From positions 1 through 64,000 of the forward strand of contig CAJFNK010000063.1 in the NCBI GenBank assembly GCA_904394685.1: DNA of 64,000 bases. The letters run 5' to 3'. Source of the stretch: Candidatus Heritagella gallinarum (GTDB taxonomy: Bacteria; Bacillota; Clostridia; Oscillospirales; Acutalibacteraceae). Below are positions 17,189 through 25,488 of the stretch, piece after piece. The notes under the pieces were generated by a model, which saw only the letters and a program-made list of their open reading frames with translations, did not search any database and was not told the origin of the DNA. The position numbers and the translations under genes are program-made. Every line of letters starts with the position of its first letter. Position 1 is the first letter of the stretch.

Positions 17189-18355
17189 TTATGATTTCCG
17201 GCTGGCGTCTGCCACCGCTTTGGCAACCGCTTCGGTAACCCGGCGGTCAAAAATACTGGGAATAATATATTCCTCGTTCAATTCCTCCGGTGTAATCACA
17301 GAAGCGATAGCCTCTGCCGCCGCTACCTTCATTTCCGGGGTGATATCCCGGGCACGGGCAGCCAGGGCACCCTTGAAAATTCCGGGGAAAGCCAGCACAT
17401 TGTTGATCTGGTTGGGGAAATCGCTGCGGCCGGTACCCATCACTCGAACACCAGCGGCAATTGCCTCGTCATACATGATTTCGGGGGTGGGGTTGGCCAT
17501 AGCAAACACAATCGGGTCTTTGGCCATGGTCTGAATCATTTCGGGTTTGAGAGCGCCGCCTACCGAAACCCCTACAAATACATCTGCCCCCACCAGAGCA
17601 TCTGCCAAACCGCCACGCATCCCTTCAAGGTTCGTGATATCGCAGAGCATAGCCTTGTGGTCGGCAATTCCCACGCCACGCTCCCGATAGAGAATCCCGT
17701 TTTCGTCACAGGCGATGATATGCTTTGCGCCGGCTGTCAGCATCATTTTGATGATAGCCGTTCCTGCTGCGCCGGGGCCGTTGAGCACAATTTTAACGTC
17801 CTCGATCTTTTTGCCCACCACTTTGAGCGCATTGAGCAGGGCGGCAGTCACCACAATCCCGGTACCATGCTGATCGTCGTGGAACACCGGAATCGGCAGT
17901 TCTTCCTCCAGCCTGCGCTCAATTTCAAAGCAGCGGGGAGAGGCGATATCTTCCAAGTTGATTCCGCCAAAACAGGGGGCAATATTCTTCACCGTGCGGA
18001 TGATCTCCTCGGTGTCCTGCGTGTCCAGACAGATCGGCACGGCATCCACGCCGCCAAACTCCTTAAACAGCACGGCTTTTCCTTCCATCACCGGCATGGC
18101 AGCCTGCGCTCCGATATTTCCAAGTCCCAGCACGGCGCTTCCATCCGAAACTACGGCAATCATACGGCCTTTGGCTGTATATTCATAAACTGCTTCCGGG
18201 TTCTCATGGATCTTGCGGCACGGCTCTGCCACGCCCGGCGTATACGCTGTGCTGAGATCATCTCTGGTTTCCAGCGGAATCCGGGAAATCATCTCCACCT
18301 TTCCCTGATGCTCCCGGTGCATTTCCAGTGCCAGCTCGCTAAAATTCTTTCCCAA
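17189..18355 (-). CDS. NAD(P)-dependent malic enzyme
   Basis: Oxidatively decarboxylates malate to pyruvate and CO2. N-terminal malic domain: catalytic Tyr in STAYTPGVAEP, Lys in KGRMIAVVSDGSAVLG, metal-binding VFHDDQHGTG; then a Rossmann domain with NGPGAAGTAI. 388 residues, the short bacterial form without a phosphotransacetylase extension. The start is TTG 18355 with AAAGGGGG 8 nt upstream; a longer frame to 18415 would begin upstream of the promoter -10. Monocistronic. Coenzyme preference cannot be read safely. Confidence 0.93.
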   Translation of the reverse strand: MGKNFSELALEMHREHQGKVEMISRIPLETRDDLSTAYTPGVAEPCRKIHENPEAVYEYTAKGRMIAVVSDGSAVLGLGNIGAQAAMPVMEGKAVLFKEFGGVDAVPICLDTQDTEEIIRTVKNIAPCFGGINLEDIASPRCFEIERRLEEELPIPVFHDDQHGTGIVVTAALLNALKVVGKKIEDVKIVLNGPGAAGTAIIKMMLTAGAKHIIACDENGILYRERGVGIADHKAMLCDITNLEGMRGGLADALVGADVFVGVSVGGALKPEMIQTMAKDPIVFAMANPTPEIMYDEAIAAGVRVMGTGRSDFPNQINNVLAFPGIFKGALAARARDITPEMKVAAAEAIASVITPEELNEEYIIPSIFDRRVTEAVAKAVADASRKS

Positions 18356-18392
18356 TTCAGGTGCCCCCTTTTGTATTCTCCGTTTTGAAATC

Positions 18393-18401
18393 AGTATAGC
18401 A
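18393..18401 (-). promoter_or_regulatory. Extended -10 promoter of the malic enzyme gene
   Basis: On the reverse strand TGC-TATACT (18401-18393), 38 bp before the TTG start; no clear -35. Confidence 0.5.
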
Positions 18402-18519
18402 CAAATCCCAATCAAAATCTACAAATGCCCTTTATCCTCAAAAATCCCAGTGGTTTTTATAAAGTTTTCAAAATGATAACATGTTTTTTTCGACTTTGGT
18501 AGAATCCCACTACGAAGTG

Positions 18520-18528
18520 TGCTACAAT
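18520..18528 (+). promoter_or_regulatory. Extended -10 promoter of the MATE exporter gene
   Basis: TGC-TACAAT ending at 18528; the -35 region is weak. The transcription start would be about 18535, immediately before an inverted repeat. Confidence 0.5.
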
Positions 18529-18537
18529 AGGAAAAAA

Positions 18538-18565
18538 GCATCAGGTTAACCGAATAACCTGATGC
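18538..18565 (+). promoter_or_regulatory. Perfect 11-bp inverted repeat at the start of the MATE transcript
   Basis: GCATCAGGTTA (18538-18548), loop ACCGAA, TAACCTGATGC (18555-18565). It covers the predicted transcription start to about +30. No T-run follows, so a repressor operator or leader hairpin is more likely than a terminator. Confidence 0.6.
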
Positions 18566-18596
18566 TTACAATACTGTTCAGAGGAGATCGATACCA

Positions 18597-19973
18597 TTGG
18601 CGAAAACAAAAGATCTTGGAAAAGATCCCATAGGGGGGCTGCTGATCCGGCTGGCTGTCCCTGCAATTACCGCTCAGCTCATCAATGCGCTTTATAACAT
18701 TGTAGACCGGATTTATATCGGCAAAATTGCCGAAACCGGTGATCTGGCTCTCACCGGATTGGGGATCACGTTCCCGATTATCATGCTGATTTCTGCATTC
18801 AGCGCCCTGATCGGAATGGGCGGCGGCCCCAGAGCCTCCATCCACATGGGAGAGGGAAACCGGGATGCCGCTGAAAAAATCTTGGGAAACTGTTTTATTA
18901 CCCTGCTGGGGATTTCTGTTGTTTTAACAACGGTGTTCCTGCTCACACAGGAACCGCTTTTGATGATGTTTGGCGCCAGCAAAAATACACTTCCATACGC
19001 CACCGACTATCTTACTATCTATCTCTGCGGCACCATTTTTGTCCAGATGGCATTGGGACTGAACCCTTTTATTACCATTCAGGGGTACGCCACCACCAGT
19101 ATGCTCACCGTGATTATCGGTGCTGTCATTAATATCATACTTGACCCCATTTTTATTTTTGCTTTTAACATGGGGGTACGAGGCGCTGCTCTTGCCACCA
19201 TTATTGCACAGGGAGTTTCGGCAGTTTGGGTAGTTCTGTTTCTGGTGGGCAAAAAAACCAAGCTGCGCTTACAGCCCCGCTATTTCCAGTTTGACAAAAA
19301 AGTGATGCTCCCCGTGTTGGCGCTCGGGCTTTCTCCGTTTATTATGCAGGCAACCGAAAGCGCCGTCAACATTGCGCTGAACTCCTCTTTGCAGCGTTAT
19401 GGCGGTGACCTTGCCGTTGGCGCCATGACCATTTGCAGCAGCGTGATGCAGGTGGTCTTTATGCCGCTGCAGGGACTGACACAGGGGGCACAGCCCATTA
19501 TCAGCTTTAACTTTGGCGCAGGCAATTTTGACCGTGTAAAAAAGACGTTCCGCCTGTTAATCACTACCGGATTTACCGCAACGCTCCTGATCTGGTGCTT
19601 TATCCAATTTTTCCCCGAACCCTTTGTCGCCCTCTTTAACGACAAAGAAGATCTTACCAATATTACCGTATGGGCACTGAGAATCTACATGTCCGGAATT
19701 TTTATGATGGGAATCCAAACCTGCTGCCAGCAAACCTTTGTGGCGCTGGGTCAGGCAAAGGTTTCGCTGTTTTTGGCGCTGCTGCGAAAGGTCATTTTGC
19801 TGATTCCGCTGGTCTTTATCCTACCGCTGTTTTTACAGGACAAGGTGTTCGCCGTATTTCTGGCGGAACCCATTGCAGATATTACCGCCGCTTTGTCTAC
19901 CGGAACAATGTTCCTGCTGCGTTTTGGAAAAATCCTGAAACACAGAGAAGAAGTCCTCTCCGCACAAAAATAA
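18597..19973 (+). CDS. MATE family multidrug/cation exporter
   Basis: 458-residue inner membrane protein with 12 predicted helices in two homologous halves, as in NorM/DinF-type exporters that use Na+ or H+ gradients. The opening PIGGLLIRLAVPAITAQLINALYN... and RIYIGK are typical of the Clostridial VmrA-like branch. The start is TTG with GAGGAG about 10 nt upstream. Single gene with its own promoter, an inverted repeat over the transcription start and a terminator. Substrate unknown. Confidence 0.9.
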   Translation: MAKTKDLGKDPIGGLLIRLAVPAITAQLINALYNIVDRIYIGKIAETGDLALTGLGITFPIIMLISAFSALIGMGGGPRASIHMGEGNRDAAEKILGNCFITLLGISVVLTTVFLLTQEPLLMMFGASKNTLPYATDYLTIYLCGTIFVQMALGLNPFITIQGYATTSMLTVIIGAVINIILDPIFIFAFNMGVRGAALATIIAQGVSAVWVVLFLVGKKTKLRLQPRYFQFDKKVMLPVLALGLSPFIMQATESAVNIALNSSLQRYGGDLAVGAMTICSSVMQVVFMPLQGLTQGAQPIISFNFGAGNFDRVKKTFRLLITTGFTATLLIWCFIQFFPEPFVALFNDKEDLTNITVWALRIYMSGIFMMGIQTCCQQTFVALGQAKVSLFLALLRKVILLIPLVFILPLFLQDKVFAVFLAEPIADITAALSTGTMFLLRFGKILKHREEVLSAQK

Positions 19974-19980
19974 TCGAGAA

Positions 19981-20014
19981 AGCAAAAGCCCCCGGTTTCC
20001 CGGAGGCTTTTGCT
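19981..20014 (+). terminator. Terminator of the MATE gene
   Basis: AGCAAAAGCC-CCCGG / CCGG-AGGCTTTTGCT hairpin ending in a short T-rich tail. Confidence 0.75.
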
Positions 20015-20161
20015 TGTTTAATAGGAGAATAAAAAGAAAGAAAAGAACAGAACGTGTAATCAAAGTTAGTTAGATAAACAGCTGGAATGATTTGTCAAAT
20101 TTGTGTAAAATATTATTTATTATTGCTTTGAAAGTCAAAGTTTTAGAAATAATATCATAAA

Positions 20162-20228
20162 AACCTTTACTCCAGCTCACCCAGTAAAAGGTTGTCTATA
20201 TTATACCTCTATTATTTCCATTTGTAAA
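20162..20228 (-). promoter_or_regulatory. Reverse-strand promoter followed at once by a hairpin (candidate short RNA)
   Basis: On the reverse strand: -35 TTTACA (20228-20223), 17-bp spacer, -10 TATAAT (20205-20200). The predicted start (about 20193) is the first base of a hairpin, AACCTTTTACT...AGTAAAGGTT, followed by TTTATGATATT. A transcript of only about 40 nt would result. No coding sequence follows on that strand before the MATE terminator. It could be a regulatory short RNA or a chance arrangement. Confidence 0.4.
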
Positions 20229-20308
20229 TAGTTTTTGTATAGTTTCTATTTGTTTTCTGATTTGTTTTTCAGATTTGCTCTTAAATCATACATTCTTTGC
20301 CGGTTTCG

Positions 20309-20337
20309 TTGACAAATCGAATGAAATTGGATAGCAT
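20309..20337 (+). promoter_or_regulatory. Promoter of the AI-2E family transporter gene
   Basis: -35 TTGACA (20309-20314), 17-bp spacer, -10 TAGCAT (20332-20337), about 50 bp before the start codon. Confidence 0.7.
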
Positions 20338-20388
20338 AAGAGTATCATGATGCGTTTTCTAAATAACATCAAAAAGTAGGTGACATTC

Positions 20389-21786
20389 TTGAAACTGGCA
20401 GACCTTCTCACAAACCGGCGGTTTACCCATCAGGTTTTCCGGGGAGCGCTTTTGATCGTGCTGATTGCGATTGCCGTGATTTTTGGCCTGTTCAATACAG
20501 AAAAGCTGCTGGCTGTGCTGAACACTCTCACTTCTGTATTCTATCCCTTCTTCCTTGGTATCTGTATTGCATTTGTCCTGAATGTAATCCTGAAAATGTA
20601 TGAGGAGCATGTATTTGCTTTTCTCAACCGGAAGAACTATAAGCTCTGGAACCGCTGCCGCAGAATGGTCTGTATCGCTCTGACCTATTTAACCGTTCTG
20701 GCAATCTTTACCGGTGTTGTGTTTTTCGTAATACCCGAACTCTTTTTCTCCCTGCAAAACTTTCTGGGAAACATCCCATCCTATTTGAGGAATGGGGGAA
20801 TCTGGCTCACACAGCAGCTGGATAAATTTGAAATTGATACTTCTCAAATCGATCTGCTGAACATTGACTGGCCCTCTATTATCACACAGGCCAGCCAGAT
20901 GGCATCGGATATTATGGGAAATCTCTATAACACCACCCTATCCATTGCCACCTCGATTGCTACCGGTATGTTCACACTGGTCATGAGCATGATCTTTTCG
21001 ATTTATATGCTCTCTCAAAAAGAGCATCTTCTGCGTGGCGTGCGCCGCATCCTGTATGCTTTTTTGCCGGCGCACCGGGTACGCCGTATTATTGAGATTT
21101 CGGCTATCACCAACCGGATTTTCTCCGGCTTTGTGGCGGGCCAGCTCACAGAATCCCTGATTTGGGGCTGCATGTGTTATCTGGGCATGACGCTGATCGG
21201 GCTTCCCTATGCGCTGCTGATCAGTACACTAGTCTGTGTATTCAGCTTGATTCCTCTTCTGGGTGCCTATTTGGGGTTGTTTTCCGGTGTGTTTATTCTG
21301 TTAACCTCCACCCCATGGGGCGAATTCCCCTGGAACAGCCTGTGGTTTGTGATTTTCTTCCTCTTGATGCAACAGATTGAAGGAAACTTCATTTATCCCC
21401 GTGTGGTGGGCACCTCGATCGGATTGCCCGGCATTTGGGTGCTGCTGGCTGTAATTGTGTGCAGCGGGCTGATGGGAATCGGCGGAATCCTGATTGGTAT
21501 CCCCGCCACCTCGGTGCTGTATGCCCTGTTTACCCAATCTGTGAAAAATCGCCTTACCCGACGTCATATCAGCGCCGAACAGCTGGATGAAAAGGTAGAC
21601 GTGGAGGCAATTCTGGGACGTCCGGCAGGAGGCGGCCCCATCTCGAATATTAAGGAAAGCCGCCGCCGTCGGGAACGTGCCCGCATTGCCCGGCTGCTGG
21701 AAAAAACCCATATGGTCAAAACAGAGGATAACGCTGAAGCAGAGCCATCCTCTCAGGAAGACTTGCAAAACAAAAAAGAACCTTAA
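20389..21786 (+). CDS. AI-2E family transporter
   Basis: 465-residue membrane protein of PF01594. Two helices near the N-terminus, a soluble loop (about residues 100-190), then a cluster of about five helices with FVAGQLTESLIWG and QQIEGNFIYPRVVGTSIGLPG, the family signature. The basic tail after residue 400 (ESRRRRERARIARLLEK) is cytoplasmic. Despite the name, substrates vary: some homologues are Na+(Li+)/H+ antiporters, so no AI-2 role is claimed. The start is TTG 20389 with AGTAGGTG 7 nt upstream; the in-frame GTG at 20380 lies inside that Shine-Dalgarno. Confidence 0.85.
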   Translation: MKLADLLTNRRFTHQVFRGALLIVLIAIAVIFGLFNTEKLLAVLNTLTSVFYPFFLGICIAFVLNVILKMYEEHVFAFLNRKNYKLWNRCRRMVCIALTYLTVLAIFTGVVFFVIPELFFSLQNFLGNIPSYLRNGGIWLTQQLDKFEIDTSQIDLLNIDWPSIITQASQMASDIMGNLYNTTLSIATSIATGMFTLVMSMIFSIYMLSQKEHLLRGVRRILYAFLPAHRVRRIIEISAITNRIFSGFVAGQLTESLIWGCMCYLGMTLIGLPYALLISTLVCVFSLIPLLGAYLGLFSGVFILLTSTPWGEFPWNSLWFVIFFLLMQQIEGNFIYPRVVGTSIGLPGIWVLLAVIVCSGLMGIGGILIGIPATSVLYALFTQSVKNRLTRRHISAEQLDEKVDVEAILGRPAGGGPISNIKESRRRRERARIARLLEKTHMVKTEDNAEAEPSSQEDLQNKKEP

Positions 21787-21793
21787 GACTAGC

Positions 21794-21830
21794 TGTGCCG
21801 CAGAAAAAACTTCTGCGGCACAATTTTTTT
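21794..21830 (+). terminator. Terminator of the AI-2E transporter gene
   Basis: Perfect 12-bp stem TGTGCCGCAGAA (21794-21805) with TTCTGCGGCACA (21811-21822), then a run of seven T. Confidence 0.9.
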
Positions 21831-21832
21831 AT

Positions 21833-22318
21833 TTATTCTGTTGTCAGGGGCGCAACAGTAGCTCCAATCAGCTGCTGCAAGCTTTCCGGCGCTATCTCCA
21901 CCTGGGTGCCGATTCGTCCACCACTGAAAATAATGGTGTCAAACAGCTCGCAGGTTTCGTCAATCACGGTGGGATACTGCTTTTTCATCCCGATGGGAGA
22001 GCAGCCTCCCCGGATATACCCTGTGACCTTATTGATTTCCGCCACATGGATCATCGCCACCGATTTTTCCCCCACAGACCGGGCGGCGGCTTTTAAGTCC
22101 AGCTCACTTTTCACCGGGATGACGAACACAAAGTATCCACCCGAAGCCCCCTGTGTGACCAGCGTTTTAAACACCTGATCCGGGTCTTGCCCCAGTTTGA
22201 CGGCAACTGCCGCCCCGTCAATATGGCCGTCGGATGCGTCATAAACATAGTGGCGATAGGGAATCCCCGCCTTTTCCAACGCCCGCATGACATTGGTCTT
22301 TTCCTCTTTTTTTGCCAT
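21833..22318 (-). CDS. ybaK: Cys-tRNA(Pro)/Cys-tRNA(Cys) deacylase YbaK
   Basis: Trans-editing enzyme that hydrolyses mischarged Cys-tRNA(Pro). 161 residues of the YbaK/EbsC fold: VFKTLVTQG with the conserved Lys, FVFVIPVKSELDLKAAA, and GYIRGGCSPIGMKKQYPT, the family signature. It is the last gene of a reverse run and lies 29 bp downstream of cysS, which makes the neighbouring Cys-tRNA functions a meaningful pair. It ends at the hairpin shared with the convergent transporter gene. Confidence 0.92.
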   Translation of the reverse strand: MAKKEEKTNVMRALEKAGIPYRHYVYDASDGHIDGAAVAVKLGQDPDQVFKTLVTQGASGGYFVFVIPVKSELDLKAAARSVGEKSVAMIHVAEINKVTGYIRGGCSPIGMKKQYPTVIDETCELFDTIIFSGGRIGTQVEIAPESLQQLIGATVAPLTTE

Positions 22319-22347
22319 GAACCATCCGTTCCTCTCTGTTTGGGCGA

Positions 22348-23745
22348 TTATTCCTCAATATGCCATTTTACACCCTGAGGAGTGTCTTCCAACACCACAT
22401 GGCGGGCTTTCAGCTCGTCACGAATGGCGTCGGCCGTCGCCCAGTCACGGTTCTTTCTGGCCTCGGTACGCTTGGCAATCAGCGCCTCGATTTCTTCGTC
22501 CAGAGAGTTGTCTTTCTCCACATACAGCAGCCCCAGAACACCGGCCAGCTCCATGTACAGATCCAGCGCTTTCTGGCAAAGCTCTTTGGAGGACTCTCCG
22601 TTTACACTGGAGTTGATCTCTCTTGCCAGCCCAAACAGGGCAGCCAGACCGTCGGCGGTATTCAAATCGTCGTCCATGGCCTCGATAAACTGGTCACGGT
22701 ATTTCGTCATGCGCTCAAACGCCTCGTTTTCGCCCTCTCTCTGGCCCTCTGCGGCGTTTTCCAGCAGAAAGCGAAGATTATCCCGGCAATTATAAAGACG
22801 CTCCAGAGCGGCTTTGCACTGCTCAATAATATCCACACTGTAATTGATGGGCATCCGGTAGTGAGAAGCCACCATCAGATAGCGGATCGGCTCATACCCG
22901 TATTTCTCGGCCACATCCCGGACGGTAAAGAAGTTGCCCAGTGATTTGCTCATCTTTTTGTTATCGACGTTGATATAGCCGTTGTGCATCCAATACCGGG
23001 CAAAGGGAACCCCATTGCAGCATTCGCTCTGGGCAATCTCATTTTCGTGGTGCGGGAAGATCAAATCCTGGCCGCCGCAGTGCAGATCGATGGTTTCGCC
23101 CAGATAGCGGCGCACCATGGCGGAACATTCAATATGCCAGCCGGGACGTCCATGACCCCAAGGAGATTCCCAATAGGGCTCGCCGGGCTTGGCGGCCTTC
23201 CACACCGCAAAGTCCATGGCGTCCTCTTTGATTTCGCCGATGCTGATGCGAGCGCCGGCCTGCAATTCTTCCAGCGGCTGATGGGAGAGCTTTCCATATT
23301 CGCTGAATTTATTGGTGCGGAAATACACGTCACCGTCCACGGCGTAGGCATAGCCCTTTTCTACCAGACGAGAGATGATGTCGATGATTTCGTCGATGTT
23401 TTCGGTGGCCAGCGGATGGATGGTTGCGGGGCGGACATTCAGTCCGGCGGCGTCCTTTTTGTATTCCTCCATATACCGGCGGGAAACCGTGAGATAATCG
23501 CTGTTTTCTTCGTTGGCCTTATTGATAATCTTGTCGTCGATATCGGTGAAGTTCTGCACATAAGTGACCTTCATTCCCCGATATTCCAGATACCGGCGCA
23601 GCACATCAAACACACAGATGGGGCGGGCGTTTCCGATATGGATGTAGTTATAAACGGTAGGGCCGCAGGCATAGATTTTCAGCTCGCCGGGCGTCATGGG
23701 GACGAGTTCTTCTTTTTGCCGGGTCATGGTGTTGTAGATTCTCAT
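22348..23745 (-). CDS. cysS: Cysteinyl-tRNA synthetase
   Basis: Charges tRNA-Cys. 465-residue class I synthetase: zinc-binding Cys in [13 protein letters not shown]-type signature IHIGNARP (about residue 36), further zinc ligands in WHIECSAM and HHENE, and KMSKSLGNF (about 268). The ATG follows AGGAGA. It lies downstream of cysE, with a hairpin of uncertain role between, and upstream of ybaK: a cysE-cysS-ybaK order that couples cysteine supply, charging and editing. It may be read from the cysE T-box transcript. Confidence 0.96.
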   Translation of the reverse strand: MRIYNTMTRQKEELVPMTPGELKIYACGPTVYNYIHIGNARPICVFDVLRRYLEYRGMKVTYVQNFTDIDDKIINKANEENSDYLTVSRRYMEEYKKDAAGLNVRPATIHPLATENIDEIIDIISRLVEKGYAYAVDGDVYFRTNKFSEYGKLSHQPLEELQAGARISIGEIKEDAMDFAVWKAAKPGEPYWESPWGHGRPGWHIECSAMVRRYLGETIDLHCGGQDLIFPHHENEIAQSECCNGVPFARYWMHNGYINVDNKKMSKSLGNFFTVRDVAEKYGYEPIRYLMVASHYRMPINYSVDIIEQCKAALERLYNCRDNLRFLLENAAEGQREGENEAFERMTKYRDQFIEAMDDDLNTADGLAALFGLAREINSSVNGESSKELCQKALDLYMELAGVLGLLYVEKDNSLDEEIEALIAKRTEARKNRDWATADAIRDELKARHVVLEDTPQGVKWHIEE

Positions 23746-23796
23746 GATGATTCTCCTTTTATGTAATATAGAATAAATCGCAGCTCTCAGGGGTTT

Positions 23797-23828
23797 GGGG
23801 AAGCCTTTTGAAAAGGCTCCCCATTTTT
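23797..23828 (+). terminator. Hairpin with T-run on the + strand in the cysE-cysS gap
   Basis: GGGGAAGCCTTTT / AAAAGGCTCCCC with one bulged base, then ATTTTTT on the + strand. The T-run is on the strand opposite to the genes, so it would stop antisense transcription; on the gene strand no T-run follows and read-through from cysE into cysS is plausible. Confidence 0.45.
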
Positions 23829-23857
23829 TCTGGTTGCTTTACTTATAAATCAAAAGC

Positions 23858-24523
23858 TTATGCCGTCTGTTCTTTGCAGCTTTCTTCGATCTCTTTCATG
23901 CGCTTTTCAAGCCGCTCGGTTTCCAGCTGTATCCGGCAAAGGCACTGGGACAGCGGGTCTGCCACATGAATCTGATCCAGGTTTTCCGAAGGATGGGTGA
24001 CCTTCTGCCCGTTTACCCGCACAATCCGTGCCGGCACGCCTACTGCTGTGGCGTTATCCGGAACTTCATCCAGCACCACCGCACCGGCGGCTACACGGGC
24101 GTTATCTCCCACCCGGAACGGCCCCAAAACTTTTGCGCCGGAGCCGATCAGCACATTGTTGCCAAGGGTAGGATGGCGTTTCCCGTGCTCTTTTCCGGTG
24201 CCGCCCAGCGTGACATTTTGATAGATGGTGCAGTTATCGCCGATCTCGGTGGTTTCACCGATGACAACTCCCATGCCGTGGTCGATAAACAGCCCTTTTC
24301 CAATGGTGGCGCCGGGGTGGATTTCAATCCCGGTTTTATGGCGGGCCCGCTGGCTAATCCACCGGGCAATAAATTTGTGGTTATGGCGATAAAACCAGTT
24401 GGCTTTCCGATACGCCCGGACTGCTTTAAATCCGGAATACAGAAAATAGACTTCCAGACGGCTACGGGCCGCCGGATCTCTCTCCATAATGGAGTCCAGT
24501 TCCTCCTTTAGTGCTTTGAACAT
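23858..24523 (-). CDS. cysE: Serine O-acetyltransferase
   Basis: Makes O-acetylserine from serine and acetyl-CoA, the committed step to cysteine. 221 residues: an N-terminal helical region, then left-handed beta-helix hexapeptide repeats (IHPGATIGKGLFIDHG, VVIGETTEIGDNCTIYQNVTLGG, HPTLGNNVLIGSGAKVLG) with the catalytic His in FIDHGMG. This is the short epsC/SrpH-like form of Firmicutes. The ATG at 24523 has GGAG 7-8 nt upstream; the frame continues into the leader but that part is T-box RNA. Controlled by the cysteine T-box just upstream. cysK is not adjacent. Confidence 0.95.
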   Translation of the reverse strand: MFKALKEELDSIMERDPAARSRLEVYFLYSGFKAVRAYRKANWFYRHNHKFIARWISQRARHKTGIEIHPGATIGKGLFIDHGMGVVIGETTEIGDNCTIYQNVTLGGTGKEHGKRHPTLGNNVLIGSGAKVLGPFRVGDNARVAAGAVVLDEVPDNATAVGVPARIVRVNGQKVTHPSENLDQIHVADPLSQCLCRIQLETERLEKRMKEIEESCKEQTA

Positions 24524-24545
24524 GCAGACGCTCCTTTCTTCCAAA

Positions 24546-24826
24546 CCAAAAACCGCCCCCATCCCCAAAAGGGGACAGAGGCGGTATCTCCGCGGTTCCA
24601 CTCCGTTTTATCACTTGGGCAGCCGATAACGGGGCTGAATCGGGCCGGTATTTCTTCCGGCCGGCATGGCGGTTTGCCCACGCAGGCGCATTTCCCGTTC
24701 CATAGGCCAAGGGTGCTTTCAGCCGCCGACACCCTCTCTCTGATGCATCCGGTTTGCGGTACTTTTCCTGCGTATTGCCGTTTCTACTCTTTTTCTGTAT
24801 CATATGCAGCGCCTGGCTGCCTTGTG
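24546..24826 (-). promoter_or_regulatory. T-box riboswitch, Cys specifier, controlling cysE
   Basis: On the reverse strand the T-box core TGGAACCGCGG lies at 24600-24590. Stem I carries the AGAGAGGGTG...GGCTGAAAGCACCC distal-loop pattern, and the specifier loop reads GAAATGCGCC, giving TGC (24690-24688), a cysteine codon. The terminator stem ACCGCC...GGGCGGT (24585-24552) is followed by TTTTTGG. Uncharged tRNA-Cys should stabilise the antiterminator and allow cysE, possibly also cysS, transcription. Confidence 0.88.
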
Positions 24827-24832
24827 TCTTTC

Positions 24833-24862
24833 AGTATAAATCAGATTGCCCTGCTTTGTAAA
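24833..24862 (-). promoter_or_regulatory. Promoter of the cysE T-box transcript
   Basis: -35 TTTACA (24862-24857), 18-bp spacer, -10 TATACT (24838-24833) on the reverse strand, just before the T-box leader and overlapping the 3' side of the pgsA gap. Confidence 0.65.
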
Positions 24863-24869
24863 GAGGAAA

Positions 24870-25457
24870 TTATTTTGCGGTCTTCACAATTTCCCAGTTC
24901 TGCTTGAGATAAACCAGGCCGGACAGCACGGCAAAAAAGGTTGCCACTGCCAAAAATACCTCGCCAATTGCCCAGAACAGCACAACAGCGTCTTCGTTTA
25001 CCCAGGTAAGGATTCCCATGCTGCCCAGCTCGGCCAGATACTGCGTAAGCATAATTACACAGATCGCCACAATCTGGCTCACGGTTTTTACCTTGCCCCA
25101 GTTGTTGGCAGCGATCACCGTGCCCTTTCCGGCAGCCACCAGCCGCACAGAAGTCACCATAAATTCCCGTGCGATAATCAGCAGAACCAGCCACACATCG
25201 CATAGGCCCAGGCTGACAAAGCATACCAAAGCCGAAATTACCAGAATCTTATCCGCCAGAGGGTCCATGAATTTTCCAAAGTCGGTAATCTGGTTATGTT
25301 TGCGTGCCAGCATCCCATCCAGATGGTCGGTATAGGAAGCGGCTCCAAACAGCGCCAGCGCCACAAGATAATGGTGGGGGAAAGGCCACAAAAGGGCCAG
25401 TACAAAAAACGGCACCAGTATCATTCGCAGCACCGTCAGTTTATTGGGTAGGTTCAT
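24870..25457 (-). CDS. pgsA: CDP-diacylglycerol--glycerol-3-phosphate 3-phosphatidyltransferase
   Basis: Makes phosphatidylglycerol phosphate in the membrane. 195 residues with about five hydrophobic segments and the CDP-alcohol phosphotransferase signature DHLDGMLARKHNQITDFG followed by KFMDPLADK (the family's D-x2-D-G-x2-A-R...G-x3-D-x3-D). The ATG at 25457 has AGGAGGG about 9 nt upstream; the frame extends further into the rimO end but without a start signal. It lies 31 bp after rimO, a pair conserved in Firmicutes. Confidence 0.95.
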   Translation of the reverse strand: MNLPNKLTVLRMILVPFFVLALLWPFPHHYLVALALFGAASYTDHLDGMLARKHNQITDFGKFMDPLADKILVISALVCFVSLGLCDVWLVLLIIAREFMVTSVRLVAAGKGTVIAANNWGKVKTVSQIVAICVIMLTQYLAELGSMGILTWVNEDAVVLFWAIGEVFLAVATFFAVLSGLVYLKQNWEIVKTAK

Positions 25458-25488
25458 GAAGTGAAATCCCTCCTGAAAATAGCGTTGG

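Larger units (their letters stand above)
20015..20388. other. 374-bp A/T-rich intergenic region
   Basis: No open frame with coding character. It holds the promoter of the AI-2E transporter gene at 20309-20337 and, on the reverse strand, a consensus-like promoter directly followed by a hairpin (20162-20228). The remainder is A/T-rich with no other repeat. Confidence 0.6.

Noticed and set aside
22310..22336. GAAC...GTTC pair near ybaK as a LexA box
   Set aside because: The internal spacing is five bases rather than four, and the flanks do not match.
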